Source: Treponema sp. | GTDB taxonomy: Bacteria; Spirochaetota; Spirochaetia; Treponematales; Treponemataceae | Direction: 5' to 3' | DNA: 20,873 bases | Assembly: GCA_023231445.1 (NCBI GenBank) | Contig: JALNVF010000049.1 | Span: 1-20,873, forward strand | In this document: piece by piece, positions 1-7,300 of the stretch | Position numbering within the stretch: position 1 is the stretch's first letter | Layout of the letters: each line of letters begins with the position of its first letter | Program-made: the position numbers and the translations under genes | The notes under the pieces: generated by a model | Databases searched by the model: none | What the model was told of the DNA's origin: nothing | The model's input: only the letters and a program-made list of their open reading frames with translations

Positions 1-56
1 CTTTCCCTGCCACTGTCCGATATATATAGTAGAAACTTATAAAAAGGAGGCACAGT

Positions 57-434
57 ATGATTTTCAATATCGGAACAGTCAATCCGTACTCATACGGTAC
101 GTTTGCCTCCGGCAGCGCATCCGGAAAGTTATACGTACCGGTTAATCCGATGTCTGTCGTATATGCACAGTTCGACCATATTTCAGGCATTGCTGCCCGG
201 CAGGGAGAAAGCGGCGTTTCTATCAGTAAAATACAGATTCTTAATACGCTTATTGAGCATCTGACAGCCATAAAAAACCAGCCGAAGATGAGTGCCCAGA
301 ATCTGAGTGACAAACAGGTAGACGCTCTTATTCAGAATTACCAGAAACAGATTCAGCAGGCTGTTCACAGTACACCGTACATTCTGTCGGGTGCACAGCC
401 GCAGTCCGGTGTACTCTTCAGCATCAACGCGTGA
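57..434 (+). CDS. Conserved hypothetical protein, 125 aa
   Basis: I do not recognise this family. The start is well supported by an AAGGAGG Shine-Dalgarno about six bases before the ATG. The protein has no signal peptide or membrane segment. The first 45 residues are rich in Gly, Ser, Tyr and Pro; residues of about 50-105 are likely helical (an ILNTLIEHL stretch, then NYQKQIQQA), and the tail is again Gly/Ser-rich. The layout suggests a small cytoplasmic structural or partner protein, but no function can be assigned. It converges with the permease gene, with only three bases between the two stop codons and no obvious terminator between them. Confidence 0.7.
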   Translation: MIFNIGTVNPYSYGTFASGSASGKLYVPVNPMSVVYAQFDHISGIAARQGESGVSISKIQILNTLIEHLTAIKNQPKMSAQNLSDKQVDALIQNYQKQIQQAVHSTPYILSGAQPQSGVLFSINA

Positions 435-437
435 TTT

Positions 438-1766
438 TCATCTCCACACAAACCAGAGCAGCAGAGCCGCCGCAAAAGTCGTAATGGCCGTAAAGGGCGC
501 ACCTATTCTGAGCCAGCCGGTAAATTTCATCGGATATCCTTCTTTCTTCAGAATTCCCATCGCAACAATATTCGCACTTGCCCCGAAAGGTGTAAGATTT
601 CCACCCAGGCAGGAACCTATAAGCAGTGCAAACATATACAGCTCGGGCATAAGATTCATCTGTGCGGCAAGAACCTGTGCAACAGGGAGCATTACGATAA
701 TATACGGTACGTTATCGACGAAACCTGAAATAATGACAGATACGACAAGTATCAGTACAAAACCTGCCAGTATACTGCCGCCCGTAATTCGTGCAAGGAA
801 TGACGCAAAATCCCTGAGCAGCCCTGTCTCGGAAACAGCTCCTATCACAATAAATATGCCGATAAGGAACGCAATTGTTTCCCAGTCAAGTTCCTTTACA
901 AGTGTCCATGTATCGTTTCGTGTTTTATGCTGAACAAAACGGTACCAGAGTATGCCGGTAAAACCGAGCAGTGCGACATACAATCCCGAAAGGTATCCGA
1001 AATCAGTATGAATAAACGAGACTGCTGCCAGTCCGAAAATCATTACCAGCAGAAGAACTGCAGGAAAATACGATACGACTTTTTCTTTTGCAACTTCTGT
1101 CTTTCCCTTCTGCCGGGCAAAAAAAGCATAGAAAAAAAGACAACCGGCAATCATTCCTGTCTGTACGATAAAGAAAATTGAAGCGCGTCCGCTGTGTATG
1201 AAAAAGTCGTTGAACGTATAGCCGGCATAACTCGCAAAAATCATTGACGGAGGATCGCCTACAAGCGTAGCCGTCCCCTCCAGATTTGACATGACAGCAA
1301 GACCGACCATAAAATACGTTGGATTGATTTTTACTTTCCGGCACAGCGCTAGTGCAATCGGCGCCATTACAAGCACCGTTGCAACATTTTCTACAAAAAT
1401 CGAAATAATGCCTGTCATTGCAAGAATGAGTACAATCGCAATTCCTGTACTGGGAGAAGAGTCGACAAGCAGATCGGCAATACGGGCCGGAACTTTTGAA
1501 TAGATAAAAAGTGCCGCAATTGCCATACTGCCTATGTAAATCATAAGTACGTTCCAGTTTATAAGTGTCCCGAATGCATGAAAAACGGCATAAAAATATT
1601 TATTTATACTGCCGTTATACGGGAAAATACGGCCGGGCATAAAAAAAGCGAGTATAATGACTGCAAGTGCGGCAATTGAAGTAAACCACACTTTTTTGTC
1701 CTGTACAATGATCACCAGCAGATACATGACAACTGCAAGTGCCAGTACGAACCATTTCATTTCCAT
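438..1766 (-). CDS. NhaD/ArsB-type ion transporter (IT superfamily permease), candidate Mn2+ exporter
   Basis: A 442-aa polytopic inner-membrane protein with about 11-12 hydrophobic segments. Two half-repeats carry the hairpin motifs of the NhaD/ArsB/SLC13-like ion transporter superfamily: SNLEGTATLVGDPPS near residues 160-174, and SCLGGNLTPFGASAN near 385-399, preceded by FVDNVPY. Members of this superfamily move Na+/H+, arsenite, citrate or sulfate, and the sequence alone does not give the substrate. The 5' leader carries a yybP-ykoY manganese riboswitch that should switch the gene on when Mn2+ is high, so efflux of Mn2+ is the best inference. The start at 1766 has a GAAAGGAG site six bases upstream, just past the leader terminator. 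Length and motifs are intact. Confidence 0.85.
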   Translation of the reverse strand: MEMKWFVLALAVVMYLLVIIVQDKKVWFTSIAALAVIILAFFMPGRIFPYNGSINKYFYAVFHAFGTLINWNVLMIYIGSMAIAALFIYSKVPARIADLLVDSSPSTGIAIVLILAMTGIISIFVENVATVLVMAPIALALCRKVKINPTYFMVGLAVMSNLEGTATLVGDPPSMIFASYAGYTFNDFFIHSGRASIFFIVQTGMIAGCLFFYAFFARQKGKTEVAKEKVVSYFPAVLLLVMIFGLAAVSFIHTDFGYLSGLYVALLGFTGILWYRFVQHKTRNDTWTLVKELDWETIAFLIGIFIVIGAVSETGLLRDFASFLARITGGSILAGFVLILVVSVIISGFVDNVPYIIVMLPVAQVLAAQMNLMPELYMFALLIGSCLGGNLTPFGASANIVAMGILKKEGYPMKFTGWLRIGAPFTAITTFAAALLLWFVWR

Positions 1767-1801
1767 TACGGACTCCTTTCAAAGGCCGGATCATTCCGGC
1801 T

Positions 1802-1860
1802 AAAAAAAAGACCTTTTACCTGAAACATCATAACAGTGTATGTCTCAGGTAAAAGGTCTT
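1802..1860 (-). terminator. Riboswitch expression-platform terminator
   Basis: A perfect 16-bp stem (arms 1845-1860 and 1808-1823) is extended by five further pairs including one G-U, with an 11-nt loop. It is followed by a run of eight U (1802-1809, overlapping the stem base). It lies 36 bases before the permease start codon and shares its 5' arm with the riboswitch aptamer. Confidence 0.9.
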
Positions 1861-1952
1861 GTTATCCGGTAAACCGGAGCGGCGGAACCAGGTTGGATTT
1901 CTAACCGGGCATGTTGATTCCGCCAGGGAAACTACTCCCCTCTTACTTACCA
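1802..1952 (-). promoter_or_regulatory. yybP-ykoY (Mn2+) riboswitch with overlapping intrinsic terminator
   Basis: Read on the minus strand, the permease leader contains the conserved yybP-ykoY blocks in order. They are GGGGAGUAG (1931-1940), UCAACAU (1911-1917), a GGCGGAA/UUCCGCC stem with an inner GGUU/AACC hairpin, a UCCGG-UUUA-CCGGA hairpin, and AACAAGACCUUUUACC ending at 1848. P1 can form between GGUAA (1947-1951) and UUACC. The same AAGACCUUUUACCUGA strand (1845-1860) pairs perfectly over 16 bp with 1808-1823, followed by a U tract, giving a terminator that excludes P1. Ligand binding should therefore cause antitermination, as in known members of the class. The aptamer is about 1848-1952. 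Recognition is from memory of the motif, not from a covariance search. Confidence 0.88.
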
Positions 1953-1954
1953 GA

Positions 1955-1983
1955 AATATATCCTATATGACACAAAAAAACAA
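1955..1983 (-). promoter_or_regulatory. Promoter of the riboswitch-permease unit
   Basis: On the minus strand TTGTTT (1978-1983) and TATATT (1955-1960) are separated by exactly 17 bp. Transcription would start about where the riboswitch P1 stem begins, which supports both calls. Confidence 0.7.
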
Positions 1984-2024
1984 CATAAATTTATCAGACG
2001 TTTTTATTTTTTCCGTAACTACTC

Positions 2025-2053
2025 TTGTCATTATTTTTTCTTATATATATAGT
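2025..2053 (+). promoter_or_regulatory. Promoter of the ABC-transporter operon
   Basis: TTGTCA (2025-2030) and TATAGT (2048-2053) are 17 bp apart, 35 bp before the ATPase start. It diverges from the permease promoter, with about 40 bp between the two -35 boxes. Confidence 0.65.
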
Positions 2054-2087
2054 TTTAACGCATTTATTTTTAAATTGGGGGAAATAT

Positions 2088-3043
2088 ATGATTGAAGTTT
2101 CGCACCTGTCCCGGAATTACGGGACGTTCCGTGCGATAAATGACATCAGTTTTTCGATTCCGACCGGCCAGATAGTCGGCCTGCTGGGACCTAACGGGGC
2201 CGGAAAACGACGACCATGCGTATGATTACCGGTTTTCTAAAACCGTCTGATGGAACAATCACTATTGACGGTGTAAACATTGATGATGCTCCGGTCGCAT
2301 CAAAACGAAAAATCGGTTACATGCCGGAGGCTGCACCACTGTACAGCGACATGATAGTAGAAGACTATCTGCGGTACATTGCGGAAATGCAGGACAAAAA
2401 TCCCGAAGAAAAAATTCCGAGATTGTGTGAAGAATGCGGACTGAAAGAAGTCATGCATAAAAACGTAAGCGAACTCTCCCGCGGGTACCGGCAGCGAGTC
2501 GGCCTTGCACACGCGCTCATGAATGATCCTGAAATTCTTATTCTGGACGAACCGACAAGCGGTCTTGATCCGAACCAGATAGGAGAAGTACGCAGTCTTA
2601 TTAAAGAAATAGGAAAAACACGAACTGTCATTATATCCACTCATATTCTTGGCGAGGTGGAAATGATATGCAGCCGCGTCATTATTATTTCCGGAGGAAA
2701 ACTTGTTGCAGACAGTCCGACAGAACAGCTGAGAGAACGCTATGGCCATAAAGCAGCGGTAAAACTCACGGCCGGCGGATGCGGCGAACATGAGCTTGCA
2801 GCTGCAATCAGAACAATCGACGGTGTGGACAACGTCACTGTTACCGAAGGAGAAAAAATACAGGAAGACAGCAGCGCATTTACGCTTCTTGTTTCGGTCG
2901 CAGGTACGGCTGAAATACGTCCGGCACTATTCAAAACAGCCGCCGCAAAAAACGGATACCTCTACGAGCTTGCAATACAGCGCAACAGTCTTGAGGAAGT
3001 ATTCCACGAACTTACTACATCAGATAAAGAGGCAGATAAATGA
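2088..3043 (+). pseudogene. ABC transporter ATPase, GldA-like, frameshifted in Walker A
   Basis: Frameshift-corrected, this is an ATPase of about 318 aa, the usual length for the GldA/CcmA branch. The start at 2088 follows a GGGGG ribosome site. Walker A begins normally (GPNGAGK, residues 34-40), then the frame breaks at an A tract (2204-2207). One extra A would restore GAGKTTTMRMITG, and the second frame (from 2216) carries the rest: signature LSRGYRQR near residue 130, Walker B ILILDEP near 150, and an ABC-2-type C-terminal domain. It would energise the permease encoded next, overlapping by ATGA. All other core genes are intact, so this is either a single-base sequencing or assembly error in a homopolymer or a genuine recent null. 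As given, it cannot make a working ATPase. Confidence 0.85.
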
Positions 3044-3771
3044 GCAGCACATCAGGAAAAAGGCAGTCACCTGCTGTCGTCATTATGAAACGCGAGCTGG
3101 GCACATATTTTACAAGCCCTGTCGCATATATTGTTACAGGGTTGTTCCTGATTATTGCAGGAATCCTGTTTTTTGCTACATTCTTCCTGCAGAACCGCGC
3201 GGAACTCCGGAATTATTTCAGTCTTCTCCCGATTCTGCTCTCGTTTTTTATTCCGGCCCTTACTATGCGTATTTTTGCAGAGGAAAAACGCAGCGGCTCT
3301 ATTGAAACACTCATGACGCTGCCCGTTACAGAAACCGACGTTGTCACCGGCAAATGGCTGGCAGCGTTCATCAGTACCGCGGTCATGATTGCGCCGACAC
3401 TGTTGTACATTCTTCCGACAGTTATTTTCGGTAAACCTGACGCAGGTCCTGTTATCGGCGGCTTCTTAGGCGCACTTTTTCTGTGTGCAGCATTCTCCGC
3501 TATAGGCGTGTTCGCATCCTCGCTTACAAAAAATCAGATTATTGCATTCTTCACCGCTTTCATCATCTGTATTGTGCTCACGATGATCGATCAGTTTCTT
3601 ATTTTCCTGCCGGCGCAGGCTGTAAGTGTTCTGTCGTACATTTCTGTAAATGCGCATTTTACTTCCATTTCACGCGGCATCATCGATACACGCGATCTGC
3701 TGTATTTTGTTTCCATTACGGTGTTCTTTTTTTATCTCACTGTAATCACGCAGCAGAATGAAAGGAGATAA
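3040..3771 (+). CDS. ABC-2 type permease, GldF-like
   Basis: A 243-aa membrane protein with about six transmembrane segments. The N-terminus (VIMKRELGTYFTSPVAYIV) and the cytoplasmic stretch FAEEKRSGSIETLMTLPVT, about residues 85-103, are typical of the ABC-2/GldF permease family. The start codon overlaps the ATPase stop (ATGA), implying translational coupling. The gene ends seven bases before the GldG-like gene, whose Shine-Dalgarno AAAGGAG lies inside this gene's last codons. Together with the upstream ATPase it forms the pore and motor of one transporter whose substrate is not known. Confidence 0.88.
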   Translation: MSSTSGKRQSPAVVIMKRELGTYFTSPVAYIVTGLFLIIAGILFFATFFLQNRAELRNYFSLLPILLSFFIPALTMRIFAEEKRSGSIETLMTLPVTETDVVTGKWLAAFISTAVMIAPTLLYILPTVIFGKPDAGPVIGGFLGALFLCAAFSAIGVFASSLTKNQIIAFFTAFIICIVLTMIDQFLIFLPAQAVSVLSYISVNAHFTSISRGIIDTRDLLYFVSITVFFFYLTVITQQNERR

Positions 3772-3777
3772 TCTGAT

Positions 3778-5841
3778 ATGAAAAAAATTATTAACTGGCT
3801 TAAAAGCCCCTCAAGCGATTTTGCCCTGCTTGTTATATTATTAATTCTTGCAAACCTCGTAGGACACCGCGCATTTCTGCGATTCGACCTTACGCAGCCA
3901 AAATCGTACTCTCTGTCGCCGGCAAGCAGGCAGCTCATGAAAACACTCAACGAACCGCTTTCGCTTAAAGTATTTTTCAGCGATAATCTTCCTGCCCCGT
4001 ACAGTAACACGGCGCAGTATGTGCGCGATATCCTTGTTGAATACAAAGGTGCGGCCAACAAAAATTTCTCGTATACATTCATGGATATGAATGATAAAAC
4101 GAATCAGACGCTTGCTGCTAATTATGGTCTGAATCAGGTTCAGATTCAGGAAGTTAAAAACAGCGAGGTTGGCTTTAAGCAGTCATATATGGGAATTGTT
4201 ATTTCCTATGCCGATTCAATAGAAACACTCGACGGTATTACGAGTTCGGACGGGTTTGAATACAAGCTTACGACAAAAATAGGCCGGATGATTTCTACTG
4301 CCGATACGCTTGCAGGACTTGGACAGAACGACCGGCTCAAGATGACATTATATGTCACCGGTCAGCTTAAAGATTTCCAGATATCAGGATTCGACACTAT
4401 TGAATCGACCGTAAAAAAGGCATACGACAGTATCAACAAAAAAAACCTGAACCGTATCGATTATGAAAAAATTGATCCGCCCGCATCGGATATTCATATC
4501 CTCGCCGATAAATACGGCCTTCAGCTCATCAACTGGACAAATAAAGACGGTTCTCAGGGAGCAGGTGTTATCGGACTCGTGATTGAACATGGTGACAGTT
4601 TCCGCCTTATCCCGCTTTCAATGCAGCGTTCGCTGTTCGGTTATGCAATCGGCGGACTTGATACTCTCGACAAATCTATCAGTGACAGCCTTCAGAGTCT
4701 GCTTTCGAAAGCAACACAGATAGGATACATTACCGGACACAACGAAGAAGAGCTCTACTCGCAGAACGGACAGTCGCGGTTCTCGTCGCTTATATCCGAC
4801 TTGTATGAATTCTCGGAAATAAACCTGACAAAAGATTCCATACCTACAAACATTACCACGGTCGTCATCAACGGACCTAAATCTGAATTCACCGATGCGG
4901 AACTGTATAAGATAGACCAGTTCATTATGAGAGGCGGAAACGTTATGTTCTACGTGGATCCTTTCAATGAACAGAATCAGGGATATTATCAGGCACCGGT
5001 ATATACGCCGAATGAGACAAAACTGGAAAAACTGCTCAATAAGTACGGCGTACAGCTCGGAAAGAATTACGTTCTCGACGAAGACTGCTACAAACAGCGC
5101 TCTCAGAGCTACGGCAATGTGTCTCTTTTCTGGGCACCGCTGCTCCAGAGCAGCCAGCTGGCACCGAAAAACGTCATTACGAAAAATCTTGGCTACGTGA
5201 TTTTCCTGCAGGCAGGTTCTGTCGATACAACCGCAGCGCAGAATGACAAAAACGTAAAAGTTACGATTCTTGCAAAATCGTCACCGAAATCGTGGCTTAT
5301 GGAAAAAAATATTCAGCTTAATCCGCTTATGACAGCAGCACCAGCCGACAAGTCGACTGAAAAATCAGAAGACCTTGCAGTTCTGCTTGAAGGCAAGTTC
5401 AAAAGTGCGTTTACCGCTGATCCGACTCCCGAAGAAAAGAAAAACGGTGCACTCACTGCTCAAACACATCTTTCACAGAGTACGCAGAACGGTAAAATCT
5501 TTGTTACTGGTACGTCGCAGATTACAGGTTCTCAGCTTATCGACGAAAACGGTTCCGAACCGATCGCTATGTTCACCCGCAACATCATTGATTATATGAA
5601 CGGGAATGCCGATCTTTGCACAATGCGTACGAAAGGTCTTTCTCTGAACACACTCAGAAATACAGACAGTCCTTTCGCATTACTTTCCAAATACTTCAAT
5701 GAATTCGGACTTACGATTCTTGTTGCACTCGCAGGCCTGTTCATCTGGCGTATGCGCGAAAAACGCAGAAAGATAATTCACGACCGTTATAATCCAGATG
5801 ATACACGGATCATCACAAAAAAAACGAAGGAAGGTAAATAA
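3778..5841 (+). CDS. GldG-like ABC transporter auxiliary protein
   Basis: A 687-aa protein with the layout of the ABC-transporter auxiliary family represented by GldG. It has an N-terminal membrane anchor (about residues 15-32, FALLVILLILANLVG), the family hallmark just after it (RFDLTQPKSYSLSP), a large extracytoplasmic region, and a C-terminal membrane helix (about residues 640-660, LTILVALAGLFIW) before a basic tail. The LYSQNGQSRFSSLISDLYE and MRGGNVMFYVDPF stretches fit the family's repeated domain with a GATase-like fold. In Bacteroidetes GldA/F/G support gliding; in spirochaetes this set has no proven role. It is intact and sits between the permease and the DUF4340 gene in one operon. 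Confidence 0.88.
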   Translation: MKKIINWLKSPSSDFALLVILLILANLVGHRAFLRFDLTQPKSYSLSPASRQLMKTLNEPLSLKVFFSDNLPAPYSNTAQYVRDILVEYKGAANKNFSYTFMDMNDKTNQTLAANYGLNQVQIQEVKNSEVGFKQSYMGIVISYADSIETLDGITSSDGFEYKLTTKIGRMISTADTLAGLGQNDRLKMTLYVTGQLKDFQISGFDTIESTVKKAYDSINKKNLNRIDYEKIDPPASDIHILADKYGLQLINWTNKDGSQGAGVIGLVIEHGDSFRLIPLSMQRSLFGYAIGGLDTLDKSISDSLQSLLSKATQIGYITGHNEEELYSQNGQSRFSSLISDLYEFSEINLTKDSIPTNITTVVINGPKSEFTDAELYKIDQFIMRGGNVMFYVDPFNEQNQGYYQAPVYTPNETKLEKLLNKYGVQLGKNYVLDEDCYKQRSQSYGNVSLFWAPLLQSSQLAPKNVITKNLGYVIFLQAGSVDTTAAQNDKNVKVTILAKSSPKSWLMEKNIQLNPLMTAAPADKSTEKSEDLAVLLEGKFKSAFTADPTPEEKKNGALTAQTHLSQSTQNGKIFVTGTSQITGSQLIDENGSEPIAMFTRNIIDYMNGNADLCTMRTKGLSLNTLRNTDSPFALLSKYFNEFGLTILVALAGLFIWRMREKRRKIIHDRYNPDDTRIITKKTKEGK

Positions 5842-5843
5842 GT

Positions 5844-6743
5844 ATGAGTAAACGAAAAATAGTACTTCTTTCATCATGCGCAGTACTTCTCTGCATCTAT
5901 ATCATTCAGCTGGTATTTGCCCTGCGCAGCCCGGTAAAAAAAATTGCAACTGCTGATGATATTGACACAATTCTTATTAAAAACGGCAGCAATTCAATCT
6001 CGCTGGCTAAAGCAGACAGCGGCTGGGTTGTAGGTGACAAAAAATACGCGGCAAATGAAAGTATGACGGACGGTATAGTAAATGCAGTTAAGTCAATCAA
6101 CGTACTCAACACAGTCGGTAAAACCGGAAATGAAGCCGTAGAGGAACGGTACGAACTTAACGACGAAAAAGTTATAACCGTTACCGCATCGAAAAGCGGT
6201 AAGATACTGCGTACGCTCAAAATAGGAAAGGCATCATCAACAGGTTCGCAGACATACATCACGATTGACAACGGGAAGGATGTTTGTCTTGTTTCCGGTA
6301 ATCTGCACGACACGTTCGGAAAAACAGCGGACGACATACGCAGCAAAATCATCTATAAGGCAGACAAGGATCAACTTTCAAATATTGCAGAAACGGTAAA
6401 CGGTGTAACACTGACAGTTGCAAAATCAGGCAGCCCTGCGGTATGGAGTGCAGCAGACGGAACGCCTGCAGTAGACAGTGAAAAAGCAGGAAACTGGGCT
6501 GAATCACTCTACTCAGTCAGTGCAAATTCGTGGCTTGACGACAGTTTTGTTCTACCGGAAACACCAGAGTCTGTAACAGTAATTACTGCAGGAACACAGA
6601 AAATTACACTGACTATATACAAAACAGGAACCGATAAAGATGTAAAGTATTACGGTACATGCAGCGAAACTCCGTATAAATTTGAACTTAGTTCATATGC
6701 GGCCGGAAAATATATAAAAAAGGCTGATGATTTAAAAAAATAA
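5844..6743 (+). CDS. DUF4340 domain-containing protein
   Basis: A 299-aa protein starting two bases after the GldG-like stop. An N-terminal hydrophobic helix (about residues 5-27) acts as signal anchor. The remainder is extracytoplasmic and made of beta-rich repeats of the type DTILIKNGSNSISLAKADSGW and KILRTLKIGKASSTGSQTY, which match DUF4340. This domain is regularly encoded beside GldG-like proteins, so it is probably a periplasmic part of the same complex. It is the last gene of the operon, with a strong terminator 38 bases downstream. Confidence 0.85.
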   Translation: MSKRKIVLLSSCAVLLCIYIIQLVFALRSPVKKIATADDIDTILIKNGSNSISLAKADSGWVVGDKKYAANESMTDGIVNAVKSINVLNTVGKTGNEAVEERYELNDEKVITVTASKSGKILRTLKIGKASSTGSQTYITIDNGKDVCLVSGNLHDTFGKTADDIRSKIIYKADKDQLSNIAETVNGVTLTVAKSGSPAVWSAADGTPAVDSEKAGNWAESLYSVSANSWLDDSFVLPETPESVTVITAGTQKITLTIYKTGTDKDVKYYGTCSETPYKFELSSYAAGKYIKKADDLKK

Positions 6744-6781
6744 AAATCCCCCGTATTGATTGCTATTAGCATAAAAAAGGG

Positions 6782-6826
6782 CTGCCCGGAAAATTATTCG
6801 ATATAATTCCGGGCAGTCTTTTTTTT
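6782..6826 (+). terminator. Rho-independent terminator after the ABC operon
   Basis: CTGCCCGGA (6782-6790) pairs with TCCGGGCAG (6808-6816), followed by a T run (6819-6826). An A tract on the left (6773-6778) could let it also act weakly in the other direction. Confidence 0.92.
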
Positions 6827-6829
6827 GTC

Positions 6830-6858
6830 TTGACATAACAAGGATAACCAGTTAACAT
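6830..6858 (+). promoter_or_regulatory. Promoter of the arsR-cadA operon
   Basis: A consensus TTGACA (6830-6835) is followed after 17 bp by TAACAT (6853-6858). The -10 lies inside the palindromic operator, so a bound repressor should block RNA polymerase. Confidence 0.85.
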
Positions 6859-6880
6859 ATGAACAGTTGCTCATATGTTA
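6853..6880 (+). promoter_or_regulatory. ArsR/SmtB-type operator palindrome
   Basis: TAACATATGA (6853-6862), eight spacer bases, then TCATATGTTA (6871-6880) make a perfect 10-8-10 inverted repeat. The inner TATGAACA...TTGCTCATA form resembles operators bound by SmtB/CzrA-type repressors. It overlaps the -10 box and lies 37 bp before the repressor gene. Confidence 0.88.
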
Positions 6881-6916
6881 ATCAATTCATTTATCTGACA
6901 GAAGGAAGTTGAACTC

Positions 6917-7264
6917 ATGGAAGAAATTACTGAATATGACGAAAAAGATGACAAAGCTGTTCTGGAAATTTCGGATAAACTCCCTGATGAAGACGCTTTG
7001 TTCGACCTTGCTGAATTATTCAAAATATTCGGGGATTCAACGCGCATCAAAATACTGTTTGTGCTGCTTGAATCCGATCTGTCGGTAAACGACATCACAA
7101 AGGTACTTCACATGACGCAGTCAGCAATAAGTCACCAGCTGAGGATTCTAAAGGCAAACGGGCTTGTTAAATACAAAAGGGATGGAAAATCCCTTATATA
7201 TTCACTTGCAGATGCGCATGTTCATACAATACTGAGCCAGGGACTTGATCATCTGGCAGACTGA
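6917..7264 (+). CDS. ArsR/SmtB-family metal-sensing repressor (CzrA/SmtB type)
   Basis: A 115-aa winged-helix repressor. The family core starts at about residue 29 (DLAELFKIFGDSTRIKIL), with the recognition helix near TQSAISHQLRILK. The last helix reads D99-x-H101-x10-H112-x2-D115, an exact match to the alpha-5 D-H-H-E/D zinc site of SmtB and CzrA. The alpha-3 Cys site of ArsR/CadC is absent (no ELCVCDL-like motif), so Zn2+ or Co2+ is the likely inducer. A GAAGGAAG ribosome site precedes the ATG. It sits 36 bp before the efflux ATPase gene and should repress both by binding the operator over their promoter. Confidence 0.92.
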   Translation: MEEITEYDEKDDKAVLEISDKLPDEDALFDLAELFKIFGDSTRIKILFVLLESDLSVNDITKVLHMTQSAISHQLRILKANGLVKYKRDGKSLIYSLADAHVHTILSQGLDHLAD

Positions 7265-7300
7265 AAAAAATTCGCACCAGACGGAGGTTATTATTTTACT

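Noticed and set aside
391..933. Long plus-strand open frame over the permease gene
   Set aside because: It is antisense to the permease, has no ribosome site, and its translation is Ser/Arg/Ala-rich without family features, as expected for a shadow frame.
2196..2225. Programmed -1 frameshifting in the GldA-like gene
   Set aside because: There is only a four-A run, no X-XXY-YYZ heptamer in phase, and the shift sits in Walker A, where family members need no recoding. A mutation or sequencing error is simpler.
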